Assembly: GCF_900089605.1 (NCBI RefSeq)
Contig: NZ_LT594324.1
Location: 2,108,001-2,172,000 of the forward strand
Direction of reading: 5' to 3'
Source of the DNA: Micromonospora narathiwatensis
GTDB taxonomy: Bacteria > Actinomycetota > Actinomycetes > Mycobacteriales > Micromonosporaceae
Length of the DNA stretch: 64,000 nucleotides
This document shows, in pieces, positions 56,205 to 62,749 of this stretch; within the stretch, counting starts at the first letter, position 1; the number at the start of each line of letters is the position of its first letter. Position numbers and translations under genes: made by a program. A model generated the notes under the pieces. That model made no database searches. It was not told the DNA's origin and worked only from the letters and a program-made list of their open reading frames with translations.

Positions 56205-57491
56205 TCACCACGACCGGAGGACGAGGTCACCGGCGGTCAGCCCGTCGGTGACCTCGGTGTACTGGTCACCGCGTAGGCCGATGGTGACTGTGCGCGACTC
56301 TCCGGTGGCGTCGACCCGTACGGTGCCGCGGTCGTCCGTCACATCGTGCACCGCGGTGGACGGCACGCGCAGCGCGTCGGGGACCGACCCGGTACGCACC
56401 GTCACCGCCGCGGTCTGCCCGATCAGCAGGCTCTCCGGGGCGTCGGCGAACGAGAGCACCGCGCCGTAGCGGACCATCCTGCCGTCGGCGGTGCCGGCCG
56501 GGTCCACCTGCACGACGGTCGCCGGGAACGTCTGGCCGGCTCGGTCGGCGAGGCGTACCGTGGCCGACTGCCCGACGGCGATGGCCGCCGCGTCCGCCTC
56601 GGGGAACTTCGCCTCGACCTGCATGCCGAAGGTGTCCGCCAGGGTGATGAAGGTGGCGCCTCGGCCGACCGTGCCGCCCACCTTTCCCGCGACGGCCAGG
56701 ACGGTGCCCCGGATCGGCGCGGTGATGGTGGCACCGGACCGCGTGCTCTCCGCCTCCGCGACCGCCGCCTCGGCCTGGTTGACCCGGCGTTGCGCGTCGA
56801 GGATGCGGTCACCGCCGCCCTGGGATCCGCCGGGACAGGCGGTTCCGCCGGGTGCGGGCGGCGCACCGGGCTGCTCGGCCCCGGTCCGAGCGGGGGCGGG
56901 GCGGGTGGGAGCGGGGTGGGTGGGGACAGTGCGGGTGGGGGAGGCGGGCGGCGCGCCGCTCGGGGATGTGGTCGGTGTCGCGGAACCCGATGGCGCCGAG
57001 GGAGTCGGACTCGCCGTCTCGGTGGGTTGCGGCGACGTCCACGCGACGGGCCGGACGGCTGCGGTCGCGCAGCTCGACGCGGCGTCGGTCGACTCGCGTG
57101 CCTTGGTCAGCGCGTTCCGGGCGTCCGCCAGATCCTGCTCGGCACGGCCGACCGCGTCGGCCGCCGTTGCGACGTCCTCGTCGGAGAGGGTGGCGAGCCT
57201 CTGCCCGGCCCGCACCACGGTGCCGGGCCGAACGGCGACGCTCGCCACCGTGCCGGAAACGGTGAAGCTCAGCGCCCGGGTGGTCGCCGGCTGGACCGTG
57301 CCGGTCGTGGCGACCTCGATCTCGACCGGCCCCCGGTCGACCGCCACGGTGGCCCGCCGGGTCGGTACCTCGCCGTCGTCCCCGGTGAACGCCCAGGCCC
57401 CGGCGGCGCCGAGCACGAGCGTGGCCCCGGCGATGGCGGCGCCCCAGCGAACCCGTCGGGTACGCCACAGTCGGGTCTGGCCGTCTTTCAT
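56205..57491 (-). CDS. second HlyD/RND-type adaptor, without its own ABC genes
   Basis: This 428-residue adaptor has one N-terminal helix (AAIAGATLVLGAAGAWAF), a lipoyl half (VAVRPGTVVRAGQRLATLSD), a helical hairpin interrupted by a long Pro/Ser/Thr-rich insert (residues about 145-215, TETASPTPSAPSGSATPTTS), the second lipoyl half (ATITAPIRGTVLAVAGKVGG) and a barrel domain. No ATPase or permease lies beside it, so it may use the MacB-like pair at 50479-52409. It starts 60 bases from a nested inverted repeat. Confidence 0.82.
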   Translation of the reverse strand: MKDGQTRLWRTRRVRWGAAIAGATLVLGAAGAWAFTGDDGEVPTRRATVAVDRGPVEIEVATTGTVQPATTRALSFTVSGTVASVAVRPGTVVRAGQRLATLSDEDVATAADAVGRAEQDLADARNALTKARESTDAASSCATAAVRPVAWTSPQPTETASPTPSAPSGSATPTTSPSGAPPASPTRTVPTHPAPTRPAPARTGAEQPGAPPAPGGTACPGGSQGGGDRILDAQRRVNQAEAAVAEAESTRSGATITAPIRGTVLAVAGKVGGTVGRGATFITLADTFGMQVEAKFPEADAAAIAVGQSATVRLADRAGQTFPATVVQVDPAGTADGRMVRYGAVLSFADAPESLLIGQTAAVTVRTGSVPDALRVPSTAVHDVTDDRGTVRVDATGESRTVTIGLRGDQYTEVTDGLTAGDLVLRSW

Positions 57492-57537
57492 GACGGGTCA
57501 GTCTGCCGACCGCTCCTCTCCAGCGGCTCGGTTCCCG

Positions 57538-57615
57538 CTGGGAGTTGCCTCAAAGCAGCGGCCCTGCCGGCGGCTCGGCTCGGCGTCGCCGGCAAGGCTC
57601 CGAGGCAACTCCCAG
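57538..57615. repeat. nested inverted repeat in the divergent promoter region
   Basis: CTGGGAGTTGCCTC (57538-57551) is exactly complementary to 57602-57615, and inside it TGCCGGCG (57565-57572) pairs with 57587-57594. The 78-base structure lies between two divergent genes, where a terminator is not needed. It may be a regulatory RNA or a small mobile relic. Confidence 0.6.
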
Positions 57616-57685
57616 TCCGGTCCGAGGCGGCCCGGAGCTGTGGCCGGTTACCTGAGCGGGTTCCGGAAACGGCTGAGGAGTCTCT

Positions 57686-58270
57686 GTGTCGAAGACTGGA
57701 AGGAGCCGCCTACTGGCGGCCGTCCTGACCGCCGCCGCGTCGGCGCTGCTGACCGCGTGCGGCGGGGACAGCACCCCCACCACCGCGGCGACCGGTGCCG
57801 AAGGGGACAACCCCTTCGCCGCGTACCAGAACTGCCTTCGCGACAACGGCATCACCCTGCCTTCGGGCGGCCCGGGCCGCTCCCCGGGGGACCGGCCGTC
57901 CGGCTTCCCGACCACCCGGCCGTCCGGCTTCCCGACCGCTCGGCCCTCCGGGTTCCCGTCCGGGTTCCCGACGGATCGGCCGTCCGGTGGCGAGGGACGC
58001 CGGTTCCCGGGGATGGGCCGGCCGGCGGATGTCGACGAGGCCACCTGGCAGAAGGCGCAGGAGGCGTGCGCCTCGGTGCGGCCGACCGGAGGGCCCGGGG
58101 GGTGGGGCGGGCCCGGCGGCTCGGCCGCGCCGGGCGACGGGCGTGGTACGGCCTACCGCACCTGCCTCAGCGGGCGCGGTGTCGATCTGGACCATCTCGA
58201 CCCGTCCGACGCGAAGACGAAGGAGGCGCTCCTGGCCTGTGCGGCGGTCAGCCCGGCACCGACGAACTGA
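57686..58270 (+). CDS. lipoprotein with twin Cys-motif domains and Pro-Ser-Gly-Phe repeats
   Basis: This 194-residue protein has a lipobox (LLTACGG) and two copies of an Y-x-x-C-L-x-x-x-G motif (YQNCLRDNGITLP at about 47 and YRTCLSGRGVDLD at about 153). Each is followed by a later Cys, suggesting two disulfide-stapled small domains. A four-copy RPSGFPT linker lies between them. The role is unknown. It is divergent from the second adaptor gene, and its context suggests an envelope function. GTG 57686 has GAGGAG upstream. Confidence 0.75.
   Translation: MSKTGRSRLLAAVLTAAASALLTACGGDSTPTTAATGAEGDNPFAAYQNCLRDNGITLPSGGPGRSPGDRPSGFPTTRPSGFPTARPSGFPSGFPTDRPSGGEGRRFPGMGRPADVDEATWQKAQEACASVRPTGGPGGWGGPGGSAAPGDGRGTAYRTCLSGRGVDLDHLDPSDAKTKEALLACAAVSPAPTN
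57893..57988. repeat. 24-bp tandem repeats in the lipoprotein gene
   Basis: Units of 24 bases, CGGCCGTCCGGCTTCCCGAC plus four, repeat about four times with small changes and encode RPSGFPT(x). Confidence 0.75.
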
Positions 58271-58312
58271 GGCCCAGCGAAAGGCCCGCAGAGCGACCGG
58301 GCCCGGCGGGGA

Positions 58313-58558
58313 TCAGCGGGCGAGGTGCCTGGCCAGAGCGAGGGCCGCGAGAACACCGCCCGCGCCGGCCAGCGCGATCACCCAGTGGATCGGCAGGCCC
58401 CAGAGGGCGTCCACCAGGCGCTGAATGGTGACGACCTGGTTGGCGTTCAGCAGCAGCACCGCGAGGAGGAGTTGTTGGCCCAGGCCACCGAGATCGACCG
58501 GACCGTCGCGATCCCATACCTCCAACGGGCGCAGCAGCCGGAAGCGTAGGTTCTCCAT
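58313..58558 (-). CDS. truncated SARP-like winged helix joined to a C-terminal membrane helix
   Basis: This 81-residue protein starts exactly like AfsR/SARP regulators (FRLLRPLEVWDRDGPVDLGG, then QQLLLAVLLLNANQVVTIQR, LVDALWG). At the point where the rest of the winged helix and the BTAD domain should follow, it changes to a hydrophobic helix (PIHWVIALAGAGGVLAALAL) and ends. SARPs are at least about 250 residues. It is either a remnant of a cluster regulator or a tiny membrane-anchored DNA-binding protein. ATG 58558 has no strong ribosome site. Confidence 0.55.
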   Translation of the reverse strand: MENLRFRLLRPLEVWDRDGPVDLGGLGQQLLLAVLLLNANQVVTIQRLVDALWGLPIHWVIALAGAGGVLAALALARHLAR

Positions 58559-58595
58559 GCGCCGTGGTGGCGTCAGCCGGCCGGACCGGTGGAGG

Positions 58596-59186
58596 TCATT
58601 CGGTCGCCTGGCCGAGCACCGCCCGCCGGAACCCGGCCGCATGCTCGTGCAGCGCCTCCGCGACCCGCGGTCCCGGGTCCTCCGCCGACGTCGACAATCG
58701 GCAGTGCAGGAACAGCGGACCCGCCTGCCCCGTCGCACGTCGCGCGACCGTCGCCGTGAGCTCGGTCGGCTCGGCGGTCGACATGACGTACGGATAGCCC
58801 GCCGCCGACGCGATGCCCGTGAGGTCGTGGCGCTCGGAGTAGGTCGGTTGTCCGCCCGTCGACGCGTACCGGCCGTCGTCGAGGACGATGTGCGTGAGGG
58901 GCAGCGCCGGCATGGAGCCGATGGTGCACAGCGCCGAGGTGTTCATGAGAACACTCCCGTCCCCGTCGATGACGATGACCGGGCGTGCGGTGGCCGACGC
59001 GACTCCGGCGCCGAGCGCTGCCGCCAGCCCCATCGATCCGGTCATGTAGAAGTTGTGGGGACGATGGCCCAGACTCTGCGCGATGCGGGAGGTGTATCCG
59101 GTTGTGCAGATCACCGGGGTGGACCCGGCGGCATTGAGGATTGCCGCGATCGCCTGCCTCTTGGACGTCAATTGGAGGCACCCCAT
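58596..59186 (-). CDS. ThDP-dependent decarboxylase, PP-domain subunit (ComE/Ppd C-terminal half-like)
   Basis: This 196-residue protein is the ThDP-binding PP half: VIVIDGDGSVLMN (GDG...N diphosphate/Mg motif) and DDGRYASTGGQPTYSE, which matches both sulfopyruvate decarboxylase ComE and phosphonopyruvate decarboxylases. The partner half is encoded just upstream with an overlap. The pair would decarboxylate a 2-oxo acid carrying a sulfonate or phosphonate group to an aldehyde. ATG 59186 lies inside the previous gene; a TTG at 59171 overlapping its stop is an alternative. Confidence 0.85.
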   Translation of the reverse strand: MGCLQLTSKRQAIAAILNAAGSTPVICTTGYTSRIAQSLGHRPHNFYMTGSMGLAAALGAGVASATARPVIVIDGDGSVLMNTSALCTIGSMPALPLTHIVLDDGRYASTGGQPTYSERHDLTGIASAAGYPYVMSTAEPTELTATVARRATGQAGPLFLHCRLSTSAEDPGPRVAEALHEHAAGFRRAVLGQATE

Positions 59187-59695
59187 CCGAACAGGCCAGG
59201 CTCAATCAACAGGGCGGCGGTTCGTCCCGCGTCGACGTCGGCGAGTGCCGTCCGCACATCGCCTTCCGGATCCGATTCACCACATCGGTGCGCCGGAATC
59301 CCCATCGCGGTCAGCAGCCCTTCGGTAATGGCTCCCATGACCAGATTCTCCTCGGTGGTGTCGAGATCCGTCCCCCGCATCCCGACCACGAGCAACATTG
59401 CGAGCCGGTACGGCAGCACCAGGGAGGCGAGGGCGTTGACGCTCTGCCCGAGGCCGGAGTTCTGCATCAGCACCACCGGCGTACGCCCGGCAAGGCATGC
59501 TCCGGCCGCCATCGCCACCGCGGTGTCCTCACGAACGACGTTCTGTGCGGGGACGAGCTCGGCGAGTCGTTCGAGCAGCGGTGCCTGCAGGCCGTCCGGC
59601 GTGAAGTAGAAGGGCCCGGAAGCGCGCCGCGCCAGGCTCGTCGCGACCGCGTCCGCCACCTGGAGACCGTTGCGGGCTGTCACTTCCAACGTCAT
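59168..59695 (-). CDS. ThDP-dependent decarboxylase, PYR-domain subunit (ComD-like)
   Basis: This 175-residue protein is the PYR half: VREDTAVAMAAGACLAGRTP (conserved Glu contacting ThDP), VVLMQNSGLGQSVNALASLV and LPYRLAMLLVVGMRG. By recall these read closer to ComD of sulfopyruvate decarboxylase than to single-chain phosphonopyruvate decarboxylases. The size also fits the split ComDE type (each about 170-190 residues) rather than the fused form of about 380. ATG 59695 was chosen because the upstream extension is Arg/Pro-rich and not domain-like. Confidence 0.85.
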   Translation of the reverse strand: MTLEVTARNGLQVADAVATSLARRASGPFYFTPDGLQAPLLERLAELVPAQNVVREDTAVAMAAGACLAGRTPVVLMQNSGLGQSVNALASLVLPYRLAMLLVVGMRGTDLDTTEENLVMGAITEGLLTAMGIPAHRCGESDPEGDVRTALADVDAGRTAALLIEPGLFGWGASN

Positions 59696-60265
59696 CTGGC
59701 GATCCAATCCAGGCCCGGCTCGTGGCCTTTTGCTGGTACTGGGAGCTGCGGAGTCTTCGTCCGGGCGGGCGATCGGACGCGTCGCGCCGGCCCGCCGTGT
59801 CGGCACCCTATCGCGATCCTTACCGATTGGGTGGCCAGGGGAAGACGTCGATGTGCTGCCGGACGGACCTGTCGCGGCCGGACCCGACCGGGCGCGGGGG
59901 AGCCTATCGCTAGCAATAAATATTTAAATTAAAAGATTGTCGTGGATTCGCCTGGTGGGGGCGGGTGAGGGGCGGGTAGGCCACTTAAATATATCAATTT
60001 GTAGCGCAAAGTGGCGTCTGGGCGGATCTCGGCTATCGCCTTGCATGTGACAGCAATGGGCTACCAGGCGTGGGAATTTCGTGGCATCATCACCACCCAA
60101 CGGCCTCCACTAGGGACGTTGCCCCTTTTCGTGGCCGTTTCGGCGGCCTGCGTTCGGCAGGTGCGCCGGTTGGGCTGTGGGGGAGGCCGCATTGGCTATG
60201 CCATTCTTTCGCGCGTTGGTGCTCGGTGACGGGTCGCACGTGGTGGCCTCCTCATCATCGCCTCG
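59696..60265. other. divergent intergenic region with AT-rich promoter blocks
   Basis: No gene is seen. Two strikingly AT-rich blocks (about 59914-59936 and 59983-60002) flank a G-rich stretch. They lie between the ThDP decarboxylase genes (minus) and the oxidoreductase gene (plus) and probably hold the two divergent promoters. Confidence 0.6.
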
Positions 60266-61363
60266 ATGATCGATCCGCACATCGCGGTCGTCGGCAGTGG
60301 TGCACTGGCCCGCTCCGTGTGCTACTCGTTGGCGGCACTCTCTGCACCGGCACCGGCGGCACCGATCCGGGTCACCGTGCTCGCGCGGGGTGGCGCCGCG
60401 AGCGACATCGCCCGTATCTGCCAGATCCGCGCCGCGGTGACCGGTGGCGGCGCCACGTTCGCGGCCGAGTCACCGCGCGACGAGGTCGAGGCGCTGGCGC
60501 GACTTCAACCCGGCGTGCTGGTCTGCTGCGCGTCGGCGCAGTCCCCGTACGAGAGGACCACCGCGCCGTCGGCGTGGACCAGCCTGATCGCGGGTGCGGG
60601 CTTCGGCGTCACCCTGCCCCTGCAGGCCGCCCTGATCGCCCGGCTCGCTCGTGCCGTCGCACAGGCCAGCCCTCGGACGCTGGTCGTCAACGGCTGCTTT
60701 CCCGATGTGGTGAACCCGCTCCTGGCCGCCCTCAAGGCCCCGGTCACCTGCGGCATCGGCAACGTGTCGACCCTCGCCGCCTGCCTCCAGGCCGCCCTCG
60801 GCCTGGCCGACCAGGATGACCTGGCCGTGCTCGGCCACCACGTCCACCTGTCCGAGCCCGGCCGCCCGGAAGACGAGGTGCTGGCCTGGCACGAGGGGCG
60901 CCAACTGCCCGACGTGACCGGCCTGCTGAGTGCCGCGCGCGCCCTGGACCGGCGCGAACTCAACGCCATCGCCGGGCACGCCGCCGCCCGACTGCTGCTC
61001 GCCCTCGTCGCCGGCACCGAGTTCCACACCAGCCTCCCCGGACCGCTCGGGCTTCCCGGCGGATACCCGGTCACCGTGGCCGACGGGTCCGTCACGTTGC
61101 GCCTCCCGCCGGCGGTCACCCGTGCCGACGCGGTCGCGTGGAACCTGCGGGTCGGCCGCGACGACGGCGTGGAGGTGGTCGACGGACGGGTCGGCTATTC
61201 GCCGCGCGCGACCCACGCGCTCGCGCCGTACCTGCCTGAACTGGCGGCGGGGTGGCCTGTCGCCGCCCTCGACGAGGTGATCGAGCGGCTGACCGAGCTG
61301 CGACGACGGCTGCGACTCGCGCCGGCGGCCCCGGTCGTGGCCGTCGGGACAGGCACAACCTAA
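60266..61363 (+). CDS. LDH/MDH-superfamily-like NAD(P)-binding oxidoreductase
   Basis: This 365-residue protein starts with a Rossmann motif (IAVVGSGALARSVCYSLAAL). By layout it resembles the lactate/malate dehydrogenase fold: VVNGCFPDVVNPLLAAL in the place of the TNPVD block, CGIGNVSTLAACLQA in the place of the GxGTxLDxAR block, and GHHVHLSEPG in the place of the catalytic GEHGDS His. I read it as a divergent dehydrogenase acting on a 2-hydroxy/2-oxo acid; the substrate is unknown. The next gene follows after 15 bases. Confidence 0.65.
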   Translation: MIDPHIAVVGSGALARSVCYSLAALSAPAPAAPIRVTVLARGGAASDIARICQIRAAVTGGGATFAAESPRDEVEALARLQPGVLVCCASAQSPYERTTAPSAWTSLIAGAGFGVTLPLQAALIARLARAVAQASPRTLVVNGCFPDVVNPLLAALKAPVTCGIGNVSTLAACLQAALGLADQDDLAVLGHHVHLSEPGRPEDEVLAWHEGRQLPDVTGLLSAARALDRRELNAIAGHAAARLLLALVAGTEFHTSLPGPLGLPGGYPVTVADGSVTLRLPPAVTRADAVAWNLRVGRDDGVEVVDGRVGYSPRATHALAPYLPELAAGWPVAALDEVIERLTELRRRLRLAPAAPVVAVGTGTT

Positions 61364-61378
61364 GGAGCATGAGCGTAG

Positions 61379-62749
61379 ATGGACTCGACAGTGTCAATGA
61401 CGACCAGTCGTAACCTCATCAGTGACTACTACGACCTGATCCCCGCCGCCGTCGCCCGGTGCGCGCCGCCACCCACGGGTGCGTCCGGTACGCCGAGCTT
61501 CGCGCCCGCGTTCGACCTGCCGGCGCTCACCGACAACGTCCGGGACTTCTTCGCGGCGGCGACCGCCGGCTGGCGGCGGCTGGGCGAGTACGGCGGCCAC
61601 CCGATCCAGTTCCTCGATCTCACCGGCAACCCGGGCACCCGGACGACGAAGACGTTCGCCTCCCTGGTGATGGTGGCGCGAGCGGTCGAGCACATCCGGC
61701 GTACCGGTGAGGCGATCAGGATCTTCACCCCCACGTCGGCGAACAAGGGCATCGCGCTGCGCGACGCGGTCGGCCGGGCCATCGAGGCCGGGCTGGTCGA
61801 GCCCGATCAGCTTTCCGTCGTCGTGCTCGCCCCGGCCGCCACGCGTCACAAGTTCCGTCAGGACCGGCTCGCCGGTGACCCGGCGTTGCGGGCGGCGAAC
61901 CCGCTGCTGCGCTACGTCGGCGGCGCCCCGGAGGACGTCAAGGCACTAGGGCGTGCCTTCGTGGACAAGTACGCCGCGGAGGCGTACGACCGGCACGGGG
62001 TGAATCTCTGGTACTCGCTGGACCTGCGCAACTACCTCGTCGCCGACGCCGCCCGTGCCGCCTTCGAGGCGGACGTCTCGCCCCCGTCGGCGGAGCGACC
62101 CCGATGGCACGCCCACTCGGTGTCCAGCGCGTACGGCCTGCTCGGCTACAACCTGGGCCGGGACGTGCTCGAGGCGGCCGGCCGGGCGCGGAGCACCGAT
62201 CGTCCGGGCTTCCTCCTCGTGCAGCACCTGGGCACCCCCGACATGGTGCTCAATCTGCGGTACGGCGGTTTCTCGCGGGCGAAGATGCCGGCGTACCGGC
62301 TCGATCCGGTGCGCGGTGTGACGGTGCAGGACGCCGACCCCCGGTTCCCGGCCGTGACCGACGACCCGGCCGAGGTGCTCGACCCGACCTTCTACACCCA
62401 CGAGCCGGCCACCTCGCCGGCGATGAACGAGCTGATCCGGCGGTTCGGCGGCGACGGGATCGTCGTGTCGCGGCGCGAGTGCCTGGAGCGCTACCCGATG
62501 CTGCGGGACTGGTTCGACGGCGACCGCCCGATGCTCCCGACGGATCCGGACGAGCTGCGGGAGTGGTCGATCGTCATGGGACTGACCGGCGTGCTCAACG
62601 CCATCGACCGGGGGTTGGTCCCGGCAGGGCACGAGATCGTCCTGCACGGCAGCGGCTGCTACGGCGGGAGTGACTTCGTCCCGGCCGAGGCGGACGCCGA
62701 GGTGTCCACGGTCGACGACGTCGCCGCGGCGGTGTGGGCCAAACCATGA
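61379..62749 (+). CDS. PLP-dependent fold-type II enzyme (cysteate/threonine synthase-like), cluster-associated
   Basis: This 456-residue protein has a TRTTKTFASLVMVARAVEHI segment with a Lys in the place of the PLP lysine of threonine/cysteate synthases. FTPTSANKGIALRDAVGRAI follows in the place of the Ser-Gly-Asn phosphate loop, and the late GSGCYGGSDF is Gly-rich. Such enzymes carry out beta- or gamma-replacement on O-phosphoserine or O-phosphohomoserine. I recall similar proteins in actinobacterial peptide clusters under a DUF name (DUF6002), but cannot verify this. AAGGAG lies 11 bases before ATG 61379. It overlaps the next gene as ATGA. Confidence 0.6.
   Translation: MDSTVSMTTSRNLISDYYDLIPAAVARCAPPPTGASGTPSFAPAFDLPALTDNVRDFFAAATAGWRRLGEYGGHPIQFLDLTGNPGTRTTKTFASLVMVARAVEHIRRTGEAIRIFTPTSANKGIALRDAVGRAIEAGLVEPDQLSVVVLAPAATRHKFRQDRLAGDPALRAANPLLRYVGGAPEDVKALGRAFVDKYAAEAYDRHGVNLWYSLDLRNYLVADAARAAFEADVSPPSAERPRWHAHSVSSAYGLLGYNLGRDVLEAAGRARSTDRPGFLLVQHLGTPDMVLNLRYGGFSRAKMPAYRLDPVRGVTVQDADPRFPAVTDDPAEVLDPTFYTHEPATSPAMNELIRRFGGDGIVVSRRECLERYPMLRDWFDGDRPMLPTDPDELREWSIVMGLTGVLNAIDRGLVPAGHEIVLHGSGCYGGSDFVPAEADAEVSTVDDVAAAVWAKP

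Noticed and set aside
58596-59695. Acetolactate synthase or pyruvate decarboxylase
   Set aside because: These enzymes are single chains of ~550 residues with a central domain; here each half is under 200 residues and shows ComD/ComE-type motifs.
60011-60229. 72-residue frame in the cluster promoter region
   Set aside because: No ribosome site, poor codon pattern and overlap with other chance frames.
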